From the NCBI GenBank assembly GCA_021904315.1, contig CM038922.1:15475347-15539346 (forward strand): a DNA stretch of 64,000 bases. Direction: 5' to 3'. Shown piece by piece: positions 31,490 through 44,494 of this stretch. A program made the position numbers and the translations under genes. Position 1 is the first letter of the stretch. Every line of letters starts with the position of its first letter. Below the pieces are notes generated by a model. That model was not told the origin of the DNA and searched no databases. It saw only the letters and a program-made list of their open reading frames with translations. Origin of the DNA: Sphagnum magellanicum (taxonomy: Eukaryota; Streptophyta; Sphagnopsida; Sphagnales; Sphagnaceae).

Positions 31490-32215
31490 AGCAAAATTAT
31501 TATGTCACGAGAAAAATTTAAAACAAATGCATTATAAAACTCCCATGGGCTAAATTGCTTATAAGGGAAAATGGGAGCTTACACATTATCAAATGTAGGA
31601 TTTATACTAAGGTAGAAAGGAAAGACAAATTATTTAATACTAAGCGGGATTCTATTTGTAAACATACATGTCGTAAAAAAGTTCAAAACAATATTGGGTT
31701 AATGTGAAAAAAGGGACTAGCTTTACTCCAAAGTTTGTAAGCATGCTAAGAACCAAAAAACATTTGTTTCTCACAACAAAGAGATTATTGATGCCTAATT
31801 GGCACATGGGGTGGTAGGAGAAAAAACTTGGAAAGTTGTACAACTTTTCACTATCCTTCATCTGCTACAACTAGGCCATCCAATGTTGGAATATGAATCA
31901 TTGGGGCCTTTGCTTCAAATTTTGGCAATGCTAAAAAAAACAACAAAAAACATTTGAGTGATAATTTGGGCTAGACCATGGAAAAATTTATGCACCAAGT
32001 GGTGATGAAGGCAACTAAGCTTACAATTCAAATTCAACATTATGTTGCTTTCAATTGTGATGAAGTTTTCACATTTGACAACTAATCATGGTTGTTTATC
32101 CATTGTTATGTGATGGAAAACTGGATACTTGGATTCCCATTATAATATCTTTGGATAGGGTGGTTATAGGTTCAAAATGTGATAACTTAAAGTTATTATG
32201 GAGGCATTAATGATA
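31490..32215 (+). pseudogene. hAT-type transposase relic, 5' part
   Basis: Plus-strand fragments follow a plant family of hAT-derived proteins (annotated in databases as zinc finger 862-like). In order: a region with KHTCRKKVQ (about 31,660), HLLQLGHPMLEYESLGPLLQ (about 31,859-31,918), MEKFMHQVVMKATKL (about 31,978), YVAFNCDEVFTFDN then a stop then SWLFIHCYVMENW (about 32,040-32,125), and IISLDRVVIG. Stops and frame changes interrupt it. The continuation of the same protein lies about 2.7 kb downstream. Confidence 0.65.
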
Positions 32216-34930
32216 AGTGAAGGTTTGCCATGAAACTATCACTACTAAAAAATGCATGGAGAAACCAGTACAACCAACCACCCAATTCAACTTTGGGTAA
32301 TATTCACATGACACAAAACATTCATGACTTTGTTGAATGGGCAAATCCCATTAAAAAGTCACCAAAGTGGTCATGCTGTAAGAGGTAACGATGGTTCAGG
32401 AATGAAAATTTTTCATTCCAGCTTTTCAACCACTTGGGTGTTTTTTCCTAGTGGTCATTTTAGGCATTGTGCACAAAGTTAATTACCTTGCGAAATAAGT
32501 AAGTAGTCACCATTTAATTTAAATGCCACATGGTTTCACTTGGGTGCCCAATGTTTAATGCCACATGTTTGTATTTAAGTTTGTAGCCACTATGTAAGTA
32601 CATAAAAATTAATACTAGGTAAATATAGGTAAAAATATATCTAGGCTAAGTTAAATATACCTAGGTCATGTTTTGCTAGCTTAATGTAGGTATGACCTAA
32701 TTAAATATAATTAAATTATACATAAACTAAGGTAATCAATCTATATTTAGTCTAGGTATAATGGGATATGTACCTAAAGTATGTTTATTGTAGCCTATAG
32801 CTAGGTTAGGTATATCATAATATATACATATAGGTTAAATATATCATAGCCAATGTACTTAGGCTACATATTGGTATACAATTTCTTATGTACCTAGGTA
32901 CATATAATGATTTATTATTTACAATAAGGTGGATTAGGCCTACCTAATTACACGTAGCTAACCTAAGTATAGCTTAACTTACATATACATGGTTTATACA
33001 TACTTAAGTTATACATACATAATTTATATGTACATAATCTCTACATATTTATTTTATACAAACTTAGCCCCACATATAAGCTACATTACCTAAATACCTT
33101 ACCTTGCTTATACCTTACATATACCTTAACATTGCATGTAAATTGTACATTATGTAAATACCCTACCTTGCATACCCTATGTATACCATACATTTTGTCC
33201 CTTACATATACCCTACCCAACCTACTTATGCCTTTCTTATACCCTAGCCTTACATATAAGTTACACTACTTAAATACCCTACCTTACATATGTAGGTTAA
33301 GTGAATACCCTAAATACCTAAATTTATTACCCTACCTTACCTTAATTTACCTATACCCTACCCTAAATACCTTAAATTATGTACTAAATGTGTGTATTTT
33401 ACCCTACCTTACATACCTTACACTTACCTTATGTTAACCTAAACATCATATCTTATATACATACCCTACTTTACATTTGTAACTTAAAATGAATACGAGC
33501 TAAATACTTAAATACCCTGCCTATACCCTATTTATGCCCTATGTTAATTAATACCCTACCTTACATACATAAGTTAAATGATTTTATTTTAAATATATGT
33601 ATTACCTATTGTAACTTATAATTCCCATTAATTACTTAGGTATAATTAACTAACAACACCTAGGTTACATTAATTACCCATAATCATACCTACAATATTA
33701 TTAGTTGGTTACCTAATTATTTACCTAATATACATTAATCAGTATGTAACTAAGTAATTAAATATTAAATATTGCAAATACATTATAATAATATAAAATG
33801 AATTAGGTCAAATTTGTAAAAAATTAATTACAATATGCTTGTAATTATCAATCAACAATATAGTTCATTATAAATATATTGATATTATATATAATTTAAA
33901 TATTTATAATATAGTTGCAACTATATAATGATATATTAATTATTAGTAATTAACATACCTATTTACTTACCTTTTTATCTATTTATTTATTTCATTAAAT
34001 TGTATTCCATAATTATTTAAGTAAAATGTTATATGAACTAAAAAGCTCTAAGGTTGTATGTTCATATGAGAATGTTTTTCCTCCTCAAAAGTTTGTCCCA
34101 TATTGTTTATCATCCTTTCCAAAATTTAAACAATATAAATTGAAACATTCCAAGCATCCAAGACATAAAAAATATTAAAAAAAGAAGGGCCACTTGTGAT
34201 GAACCAGTAAAAATGGTTCAACCTTCAAGGTCAAATTCAAAATAAAATAATATTTTCTTACCTAGGGCGGCTAGTTGTATGTTTAATCTAGGTGACCTAT
34301 ATCTAGGCCTGGTTTAATGGTTTAGTTTTAGGTGTAATAATGTAAAAAAGGACATAGTACCTATGGTAGGCCTAGGTTGTTTAAGCGCATTTTGGTCTCC
34401 TAGAACAAAGCCTAATTGTAGCTTAAATTTTAAGTTTAAGGTTCCTAAACCTAGGTACCTAATTTAAGCCTAGTTTAGGATTAACCTAGGACATTTAGGT
34501 TTTAACCATGTGGCATAACCTAAATGGCTAATATTTAAATGCCATGTCACTTAACCTAGGTGGCCAATGTCTAAATGCCACATGGCCAAGCCTAAATGGC
34601 CAATGCTTGAGTGCAATGTGGCCAAGCTTTTGTGGCCAATGTCTAAATGCCATGTGGCCTAGCTTGGGTGGCCAATTTCTAAATGCCACATGGCATTTGA
34701 TTAGTCAAATTTATGTTTGACTAATCAACCTAGGTTTAACTAATCACTTTAATGACCACTGTATGAAACCACCCATAGAACTAATAATGAATACACCTAC
34801 TACCCGAACACCTTTAAAAAACCAAAAAAAACTTGAACCAAACCACCCAATTCCCTATTCGATGGTTTTCTTATGCCACTAAGGACCAACCATTACTTTA
34901 AACCATTAAGGCTACTGCAAACCCATTATA
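32216..34930. repeat. Low-complexity insertion splitting the hAT relic
   Basis: This stretch is made of short degenerate motifs. 32,590-33,000 is rich in CTAGGTATA/ACCTAAGTTA; 33,060-33,560 in TACCCTACCTTACATATACC; 33,600-34,010 is almost pure A/T. 34,500-34,700 is a minisatellite of about 36-40 bp (GGCCAATGTCTAAATGCCATGT), with five to six copies. A 101-codon frame at 33,132-33,437 is a translation of the CCTTACC-type repeat and not a gene. No terminal repeats or transposase are visible. Confidence 0.6.
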
Positions 34931-36360
34931 ATGATACCACCACAAAATGAATGGTTTGCACAATGGTCTAACTACATGTTTTCTAGTAATATATATTGCC
35001 CAAAAGCCCATCTATTATGGGCCAAATGGCATTAATGTATTTCAAGGTCCAAGGAATGTTGTCATAAATCAAATCTATGATAATTGTGCTCTTAATTCTT
35101 TGAGGATCCATTGTATGGCCCATCGGACAAACTTAGTAATGCAAACCTCATCAAGTTAGCCTTTGGTGATCTACCTTGAACATTTGTTACAAACCATGCA
35201 AAATTACTTTGCACATTCACCCAAGAAGCATTTAAAGTTTACAAAGTTAGTTGAGATCTTGGAAATGAAGGGGAATAAGATTCTCCAAAATGTGAAAGCA
35301 AGGTGGATCTCCATGTTGAGCCTTGCCAAAAAGTTGATGGCAAAATAGAGAACACTATTGGTGAAGATGACATTAAACAACGTTATAAACCAATAAGCAA
35401 AAATGAACTATGAGCATCTATGTGACTTGTAAATTTTGTTGGGACTTGTTTATATCCTACCATGTTGTTCAAATATGTGCATGCTTTCATTAAGTTTGCA
35501 CAAATGAAGGATGTGTTTGTGTGTGACCTTGGGGTTGCTATTAAGGTTTACCAAGGTGATCTGTACAACATGTATTTGGAATAGACTTTCAACTTCACTA
35601 CAAATAATTTGTGGGTTTTCAAGTCCTTGCTTGAATGTAAACATGAAAACATCTAAATGAATTGGACACCTAATCCAAATTCTAGAGTTTAACATTTGGC
35701 CTTTTGAAGTAAATGGTCAACATATCTAGGTAGACCATTGTGATTTGGAGAACATGATGCTCACATTTGTCATTAAAGGTCTATTTGTTGTTGTTGAATC
35801 ACTTGTGAAGAACCATAGCAAAGGTAAATTCTTGAAACTTTCCTTCTACATTGTTTGATTTTTTTTTCTCATTTTTTGAAATTATGTTTTATCTTCATGC
35901 CATTATGTGTTTTGTTGGGTAGGGGTTGCTTTGGTAGGGGCTTCAAAAAATTTGGTTAAAAAACTAGAAACAAAGTTTCCAACCCATGGTGTCATGGATG
36001 TTATTGGGATTATGTATCCCATGTATTGGCTACAACCAAATCATGAGGCATCTTTCCCGAAACACCTTGAAGTAATCAAAATGGCTTTCTACTATGGTAA
36101 AACCCAATTGTTGGATGGGGTGGAAAACTTTGGGTCTAAGGTCCTCAATGTTAATGACCTCGATAACTAGTAAGGCATGTTCAAGTTGAAGATGACATCG
36201 AATGTAGTAGCATGCATGGCTCCACCTTTTGACACTAATCCTTTGACCAAAATGTGGCACTTGGTGACAACACCTTGGATGCTAATATGCAATTTCCAAA
36301 AATATGTGAAATTGGTTGAATTGAAACATTATTATGTGAAAGGTGCAAATATTAAGTAGT
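34931..36360 (+). pseudogene. hAT-type transposase relic, 3' part
   Basis: The same family continues here: YGPNGINVFQGPRNVVINQI (about 35,018), RIHCMAHRTNLVMQ (about 35,107), NYFAHSPKKHLKFTKLVEIL (about 35,202), NVKARWISMLSLAKKLM (about 35,291), MKDVFVCDLGVAIKVYQGDL (about 35,506), ETKFPTHGVMDVIGIMYPMY (about 35,967) and MAPPFDTNPLTKMW (about 36,213). Several frames, in-frame stops and at least one intron-like interruption (about 35,825-35,920) show it is dead. The order matches the 31.5-32.2 kb fragment on the same strand, so both are one element. Confidence 0.7.
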
Positions 36361-38984
36361 GTGGAAGATGAGAGGTGTTTTTCTATGTTGACTTTCATGA
36401 AATCAAAACTTAACAACATGTTCATTATCCATTTGCCCTTTGTTGTGTGCATGTCTACATAATAGTTTTACACTCTGCAAAAAAAATTCATATGTAAAAT
36501 GTACTAAATAATGGTGAGTAACATGTCACTAATATTGTTACAATGGTTAGGCATTGCCTGCAACATGATAAGTGCGAATGTTGGGCCTATTTTGGCATTG
36601 TAAAGTTGTGTAGGTTTTGCACCAAAGTTTGGTAAATTCAATAGTTGTTAACAACTTTCTTTGCATGATGTTACTATGTTATGTTCATTTTCCAATCTAT
36701 TTGTATGCTAATTTGATTGATTTTGTAGGCCACTTATGTTGGAATGGCTAGTGTTAAAGGTTCAACTGCCCCTAAATGCTTATGTTTTTTGTTTAAGTGT
36801 GTTTGAAATTTACATTTTGTGTGCATAATGCAATTCACAATGTTTGTTTACATGTTTTAAATTATATTATTTGGCACAAATAAGGGTTAAAGTCTTGACA
36901 AATTTTTTTACAAAGTGCATTAAAAGCTCCAAATGCAAAATAAGAATAACTAATAAACTTTAACTAAATACCAAATGTAACTAGATTGTGTCACCTTTAA
37001 ATTTGGAGGAGTGATCAGAATTTTCATTGTCACAATAAAATGTCAACAATTTTGAGATTTAAAAAAATCTAGTGAGGCCAAACATTGTTCTACATTTCTT
37101 AATTTTAGCTTATTCAATAGCTCATGCATTTTAGGTGTGGCCCCATTACCAACTTTGCAAAAATGAAAAAAAAAAAATTTCGTGCACGATTTAACGTTTT
37201 TTTTCTAACGAATTTTGTTGTTTATTTTGACCAAAAAATAAATAAATATTTTTTCCGAGGGTAAGTTTGACAAATTTTGTTAATTTTTAAATAAATCTCC
37301 CCAAAATTTTGAAAAAAAAAATGAAAAAAAAAAACATTAACACCATCTGAACAAGACATCAAATGTAAGTTTTCATCTAGTGGATTATTTTCCAAATGTT
37401 GACAAGAGAGTTACATTGTGGATCTCAAACCTCAAGGTCATCAATTACCAAAATACCGTGGACTCAAAAATACCTCAATTATTTTCAATAATTGACACCA
37501 TTTCGTTAATTACCTAGTCTATAGTGGGTACGTGTTCATGAAATACAATCAATTTGAACAATCGATGTTGAACAAATATGTTCATAATTGAACAACCTAA
37601 AAGAAAAAAAAATTAAACTTAGAGTTAAACAAGTCTATAAAATTATCTGAGATATCAACATTAGTACCAAAACTAGTAACGCAAAACAAGCCCACTTAAT
37701 ATAAACTTATTGCATCATGTGGGCAATATTTTTATGCCTTCAAATAACATCAAACATTTGTTCATTTGGGTGGGATTAAAGATGATATTGTCGACCAACA
37801 AGTGAGTATAAGATCGAAACCATGTATGTTTATTACATAGTTATGGAAATCTATGTATTTGTTTACACAAATATCCTTTCACCTTTTTATTTTCTATGTG
37901 TAACTATTGTGCCACACCATTATTCTACCATGGATTTCACATAATCATAAATTATGCCAAAACTTTTGAAGATTAAAATTTTAATTCCATTCACAATTTT
38001 TTTTTTTTCATAAAATTTTACATTCATACAACAACTTATTATCATCAAATGAATGCTTCCAAAGGTCACAAACATTCAATTATATACTAACTGAAAAAAA
38101 TTAAATAATTAAAAAAAAATTACACATCACATGGCTCTCAATGTGAATCAACATGCACATTAACGTGACAAAAACTTTTCACATGAATTATCATGTGTGA
38201 GTTAATGCACAATAATGTGACAAATTTTTTTCACATGAATTATTTTCAACAAATAAATTACCAAATTAAACCCATAAATAATTATATAAGTAATAATCCA
38301 ATTACATCAAGTTACAATACCTTATTAGTATGGTTCTACTTTAAGAAAGGCTTATTCATTACAAATATTAGTTTACAATTAAAAGACATTATTCATTAAT
38401 GTAAAAATACATAAGGTCGACAATTTCAATGTGAGGTAAAATGAGGTGAAATGAGTATATTGTGAAAGGTAAAATCTCAAGTAATGGCCATAAATGAAAT
38501 AAAGGCTCGCACAAGGTAATCGTTGAACACAAGTCTTATTTCAGTAATGCCCTGCCTCAAGGGCTTAATTAAATTTAAATATCCGTTTAATATATATTTT
38601 TAATAATAGGCAAATTTTACAATCACAACCCCAAAATTTTAAAGCCCACTATGGAAATAATGTTGAAAATTTCTTGGAGACCTTTTACATGTAGCTGATA
38701 CTCATCTTGATATTCTATATTTTATGCAAAAATTATAAAATTTTTAATAAAAAATAATTATTGAACCCATATCAATTAAGATAGGTTATGTCATTTGCAT
38801 TGATTCACACATGATAATTAAAGTTGGTCACAAATTAATATTTGCATTTAAACTAGTATGAAAATTGAAAACACATTACTAATATTGATATCAAATTTTA
38901 ATGAAATAATCCAATTTACATTCAACTGCCTAAGTACTACTGAAAATGTGGTTCAGGGTTTAGTGTTAGATTTAGGGTTAGGTT
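36361..38984. other. AT-rich spacer, no gene seen
   Basis: There are A and T homopolymers at about 37,165, 37,313 and 38,000. I recognise no exon, repeat family or RNA gene. Confidence 0.5.
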
Positions 38985-39180
38985 TAGGATTTAAGGTTTG
39001 AGGCTCTGATTTGAGAAACCCTTTGCATATTTTAGGGCTGGGGTTTAGGGCTAGGGTTTCATGTTTGAAGCTCTGATTTTAGAGACCCCTTTGCATATTT
39101 TAGGACCGGGGTTTAGGGCTAGGGTTTCATGTTTGAAGCTCTGATTTTAGAGACCCCTTTGCATGTTTTAGGACCGGATT
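38985..39180. repeat. Telomere-like 67-68 bp tandem repeat, three copies
   Basis: Three copies begin at GCTCTGAT (39,003, 39,070, 39,138). Each holds GAGACCCCTTTGCATATTTTAGG and GGGTTTAGGGCTAGGGTTTC; copy one is diverged. The DNA just before (38,955-38,990) is also built of GGGTTTAGGGTTAGGTTTAG-like interstitial telomere motifs. Confidence 0.8.
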
Positions 39181-40860
39181 GATGTTAGTGTAGTCTCGTG
39201 TTTCAGAAGGCTAGATTTAACAGGAGAGACAAAAATCACAAGTTTGCTGTCCCCTATGAAGACGAAGGACAAGAACAGAAGACTAGAAGACTAAGGCGTG
39301 GTGGATTACTTGCTGGAGGTGGTGGGTGCATAGTGCATACCCAAAACATTTCGTTGATTGAACCAAAACCGATTGCATCTGGTTTTGGAGCTTCTGAAGA
39401 TCAGCAGGGGTAGAGAAGGCATTAGTTTTAGTTGCGTAATCGCGGTACCCATCTCGTCGATTTTCTCATCGTTCTTGTTTGTGGATAGAAGGAGAGAGAG
39501 AGAGAGAGAAGAGTTATTTCCTTGTGTGTGTGCGAGAGATCCTCTTCCAGTTTTGTGGGAGGGAGAGAATAGCGAGCTTCTTCTTACCTCTGCCCGAGCT
39601 CGTTCTAGTTTTCTTTGAGAACGAATCAGGAAAGCTTCTTATCAATTTGTTTTCTAATTAAATTTTCAGAACCAGAAGCGCGAGCGTCATATCTCTCTGC
39701 CCGAGCTCGTTTGTCTTCCAGTGTTTTAGTAATGCGAATCCCAAACTTCTTTTCTCATCCTGACCTCGTTCTGAGACTTGAAACCCTAGCCGCTGCAAAC
39801 CGACTCACAGTTAGGGTTAGGGTTCGTGCTTGCAGGGATCCAAATGTCGGCCGTCGATACGCGATCTGGACGGTGGATGGCCATCGTCTCCCTCACGCCG
39901 ATTTCCCTGCCTCCCTTTCGCTATATAGTCTGCGTTCACCAACCACAATTCAACGGTCTCCCTGTGTCCTTCGTTTTGAGGTTTGCACTTGCTGTGTTGT
40001 GATGTATGTGTTCCTTATCGGCGGTTTCTTTGGTCTTTTGCAAAGTCGTCATGCGGATCTCCTCTAGTTGGCTTTTCGTTATATAGATCCTCATCGTTTC
40101 TGTACAAGCTTGCAGGCATGCTCGTTTGGTCTTCGGTCTGAGGTTTTCAGTTGCTTCTGGTGATCGGGATTCTGAATGAGAGAATGTTATGGAAGGAGAT
40201 GAGGACACTTTCCCCAAATGATCGAATCTGATTCTATCTTTGCTACATGTGCTCGCAAGAGCTCAAGCCAGAAAACTGATCCTTCCGTGTTTTAACGATG
40301 GTCGACGTGTTTGTTTATGCATTTGTATTTTGATTATAGTTCTGCTGTGGTCGGCGTCGTAGCTTTGCTGACTTGGTAAGCATGCATACTCTTTGGATAC
40401 TAGCAGTAAGTATTTCTGTCGAAGCCTGGGATGATAACATTTTAAGGCTTGTTTCTCAAACATTCGCAGTGGCCGCCTAAAGCTTTCGTCCTCACGGGCT
40501 TGAGAGCTGATGCTGCTTAAACCTTCCTTGGATATCTGAGGCTTCGGCAGTTGCTTAAAAACAGTCTTTGTAAATTAATCTTATTAGGTTCTGTACGTAG
40601 CTCTTATCACGGCTATGGGTGTGGATTGATTGAGGCGATGATTATAAAAGTATCCGCGCTTCTGAGGGGTGACTCTCTGAAGAAAGAAGTACAATATGGT
40701 TGAATTTCTTGAGATGAGCCTCATGTATTAATGCTAAGAACCTGCAATCTGAGCTTTTAGGGGAAAAGCCGATCAGACGACAGACTTCTGTATTATATTG
40801 AAACTTGATTCTAGACTATTAATCTTCCAAATTGCAGAGAGATCTCCACAAGAACGATTT
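39181..40860 (+). promoter_or_regulatory. Promoter-like block, possible noncoding or truncated gene
   Basis: This 1.7-kb island is richer in GC and CpG than its flanks. It has a GA microsatellite (39,490-39,510), two copies of CTGCCCGAGCTCGTT (about 39,590 and 39,698), the telo-box AAACCCTAG at 39,781, and TTAGGGTTAGGGTT at 39,811. TATA-like elements follow at 39,921 (CTATATAGTC) and 40,078 (TTATATAGAT). Telo-boxes are common in leaders of plant translation and ribosomal-protein genes. No ORF after the TATA elements resembles a known protein. It may be the 5' end of a lost gene, or a noncoding transcript. Confidence 0.4.
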
Positions 40861-42024
40861 TATGGGAAGATGACAATCAGTGCAGTCTTAACCTCATGGC
40901 AGTTGCCACTGAGTTTCACGAACAACAAAGGCAAATTGCCATGACTCTGCTGTACTACACAAATTGGGGTATAATGGTCCGCCGAAAACTGCAAGCAACC
41001 TAGATAATGACAATTACAATTTCCAAATACAGCCAATTCTAATAGAAAGTTACAAAATCCAGAGTTCAACATAACCCTAATCCTTTCCTAAACAGAAACC
41101 CACACATTCCCATCACCCAACAACCATCATACTGACTTATTTCTTGTCTTTTTGACAGAATTTCATGGCCATGGGTGCATCAACTGAAGCACTGCTAAAC
41201 CCTTTCAGCTCCATACACGAGGTGAGAAGACGAGAAGCTGCAACAGAAATACAGAAAACCCTAAACCTGCAGCTTTCTATTTTTTGTCCCTTTTGAACAA
41301 CTTTAAAACCTACATATGCACCAAAAACCCTTTAAAACGCCTTATCCAATGTTCAAAGATCTTAAGCTCCTAAACCCTATTTTAAAAAAGCTGATAACTG
41401 AACCCTTTACAGCCCCCACCCCCACCTCCCCCTTTCACTTCTAGAGGGCATATTTTGATCTTTTTTTGGGGGACAGGTTTGAGCAATTTTTGAAACATTG
41501 GATGTGCCAGGTAGCTACAATATCTGTTTGAGTTCCAAATGCATCACAGGGATGTCTACAGATTCTATCTTCTCTGCTACACATGTTCAGTGCCTGGCCT
41601 ATCCTATCTAATTTGATAAATAAGTCACCTCCAAGTTCAATCAATCTGAACCGAATTGGTATGCAAACAGAAAATTTCTCTTATCTTCTACAAAATGAAG
41701 TGGAGAAGAAAAATCACTTACCCCAAGCACTTCCTTCTATATGTGGGGATCTCCAAGTAATTATAATAACAGCAACAAATACCCCAAATATTGTCAATTC
41801 TTTTAAAGGGTTTTCAGAATCGATTGACCCAATCAACTCACCTGTGACTTTTGATCACATGCAAATATTGACTTGTTTTGTTACCTACATCAAGAATTGG
41901 GAACTCCAGACATTTTGCAAGGTGGGTCTCATCCAGAGCAAAATTTGTGTTTCTCCTGAGGTTACCAGCTCCAAATGTAACTCATCCTTGAACTAATTTC
42001 CAAGGATTTTGGAGTTGCATCATC
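40861..42024. other. Spacer and PPR gene 3' flank
   Basis: A short imperfect hairpin at 40,893-40,946 has arms CTCATGGCAGTTGCC and GGCAAATTGCCATGAC. No coding exon is seen; the part nearest 42,024 should be 3' UTR of the minus-strand gene. Confidence 0.4.
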
Positions 42025-44494
42025 TCACCAATAATTGGCATCTGCTGCAAGTTCAGCTTTTTTGTGTATTGGTTGCTTAGTTACACTCTTGATGGCATTT
42101 GTGGACAAACCATATACATCAGCAACTTCCATGAAGACTTTTCGGCTAGGTGAAATGTTAGCTGCCTCCATGCTCTCCAACAGTTGCTCCATTTCCTCTG
42201 AATACCCATCCTTCCCATAGGCCCTGGGTGCAGGGACAAACACAATGACATGAGTGTGAAATCTTATGCACAAGGAAGATTAGGATGTCAATTTAGATCC
42301 CACTGCAAAAGATGTGGTGCAGGGCCTGACTCTAGAATGCAGGTCAAGAGTGCAGCATCCCTCACCTGAGAAGAATTGAGTATGAGGATGCCTGTGGATT
42401 CACACAGAATTGCCTTGCATCTTTCAGCAACTTTTCTGCTTCCTCATACAATTTGTGATCACAATAAGCAGCTATCATCGAATTCAATGTTGAAACCTCT
42501 GGCCGGATCTTGGCATCTAATAGTTGCTGAAAACAGTCTTTCATTTTATCAAATAACCCAGCACGCCCATAGCCTGATATCAAAATGTCATAAGTGATGA
42601 CAGTTGGCTTGAAACCAGCACATATCATTCTTGAAAGAGACCCCTCCATCTGTTCCACTTGCCCTGCTCTTGCATAATTACACATAAGTGAATTGTATGT
42701 TCTCACATGTGGTTTGTGTTTGGACTTTGCTCCTGACATGCTTTTGAACACCTGCAAAATGGAAAGACCAATTTCAACTTTGTTGCTCCTGGTATAGAAC
42801 TCATTTTTGTGGCAAACTGATAGCAATAAAATTCAACCAGGAAAAAAAAACCTAATCAATCTCTTGAGTAGAAATAAATCCAGGATATGAAGCATTCGTT
42901 CTGAAAATCCAGCCCCAAAGTCTCAGAGAAAGCATAAATTGTAAAGGAAACCCACCTGTTCCATCTTGGCAAAATCTGCCACCCGGCCATAAGCATCTAA
43001 TAGTGTGTTGTAGGTGACTAAATCAGGCTTGCAGTGTGCTGCACGCATTACTCTCAATACACTTTCCATTTGCATATACTGTTTGCTTTTCCCATATGCA
43101 TCAATGACTCCATTGTACGAGTAGATGTCTGGTGCTATTCCTGCATTTTGCATTTCCTTAAAGAGACTTTGTACTCTCTCAAACTGGTCCAGCTGAGCAC
43201 TTGCCCGCAACAGAATGTTATAAGTCACCACATTCGGCTGACATCTGCTCCAATCAGGCAAAGATCCAAATCAGGTACACATTAGCAAAAACCTCAGTTC
43301 CTCGGCATCAAATGCTCATGAAGAGTCACTGAATTTTATGAAGAGTGAGAATTTCTTCAAACCTTGGTTTTGCCTTCATCTCTTCAAAAAATTTTAAGGC
43401 CTTCTCCAATCCTTGCCCCAAGTCTTGGCTGCGAACTTGAGCTGCTATGACAGAATTATACAAGGAGGTGTCTGGACGACACCCATTTTTCCGCATCTCG
43501 CCAAATAACCACATTGCTAGTCTTAACTGTCCTTCCTTTCCCATAATCGTTATGAGCTTGGAGTAGAATCCACTGTCCGACTTGTACCATTTCTGCACTT
43601 GCATCCATCGGAAAACCTGCCAGATTCCAAAGGGTCATGTAAGAATTGGAGTTTAGGGTTTAAGCCCCAGAGCAATCCATTGCCTCCAAGGTCACAACCT
43701 ATGTCCAGGGTTTAAGCTCCAGACCAATCCATTGCTTCCAAGGTCACAAACAATTGTCCTGAGTTGACAACACATTTCAAAAGTTCAAGTATATAGTTTG
43801 ATTTCTACCCTCAACCCGCAACCCATATACCTCAAGAGCAACCTGCCATTGATGCTGAGCTCCAAGACCTTCAAGAATGTAAAACCAATCTTTAGAATCC
43901 AAACCCCGAGCTTGCTTCTCCAGCACCTGAAGACAACAACCATGGCTTGATTGATCGTTTGCAGTAAACTTCCTTCTTTCCCAAGGAGATAAGATTCAAT
44001 CTGTACTTGCAGAAATCCGGTGCTACTGTCTTCTACCCTTCAGTAGTGGCTCACATTTCTTCTTCTTCCCCTCACACAAACTCAAAAGAAAAAAAGAGTG
44101 GCATACATACCTCCACCACATTGGCTCCATCCAAAGCCAACAGCCGAACGATGTTGGTGGCCGCAGAGCTGCTATCATGGTCCCGTCGTTTGAAGACTCT
44201 GTTGGCAGCGCTGATCACCAACAAACTTTTCTTCCTGCTGCTCCTTCTGCTCTCTGTGAGCCTGTTACTCGACCACCCACCACCTGGAAGAAGGAAAACT
44301 GGTGATGGGTGTCTACAGCATCGCCGTGTTTGAGTGAGGTTTTGTGGGAAGATCAAGCTTGATGATGAGGCTTGCCTGTAGTGAACAGTAGTCCAAAGGT
44401 GTGGTTGGTGATGGTGATGACAAGAGACAAGGGTGTTCGGGAACACAGTAGTGAGGATTCCCTCAACCCTGGAATGGAGTCGCAGCACAATCAT
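42025..44494 (-). CDS. PPR5: Plastid P-type PPR protein, PPR5/EMB2453-like, 6 exons
   Basis: This is an RNA-binding pentatricopeptide repeat protein predicted for the plastid. Exons in transcript order: 44494-44111, 43926-43831, 43616-43363, 43244-42956, 42751-42366, 42223-42025. They total 1,608 nt (535 aa), all junctions in phase. The first ATG in frame is at 44,494. The first 110 or so residues are basic and Ser-rich (transit peptide). Then come VFRWMQVQKWYKSDSGFYSK, LAMWLFGEMRKNGCRPDTSL, RCQPNVVTYNILLRA, MQNAGIAPDIYSYNGVIDAY, AHCKPDLVTYNTLLDAYGR, HVRTYNSLMCNYARAG, GFKPTVITYDILISGYGRAG and IRPEVSTLNSMIAAYC. The whole lacks E/DYW domains, so it is P-class. The sequence order resembles Arabidopsis EMB2453, the counterpart of maize PPR5, which binds and stabilises the unspliced plastid trnG-UCC precursor. 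That target is transferred by similarity. The gene is intact. Confidence 0.9.

Noticed and set aside
33132-33437. 101-codon plus-strand frame
   Set aside because: It is a translation of the CCTTACC/TACCCTA repeat and is rich in Leu, Tyr and Pro only.
40130-40760. Possible box C/D snoRNAs
   Set aside because: TGATG- and CTGA-like boxes occur, but spacing, terminal stems and box consensus do not fit together in any candidate.
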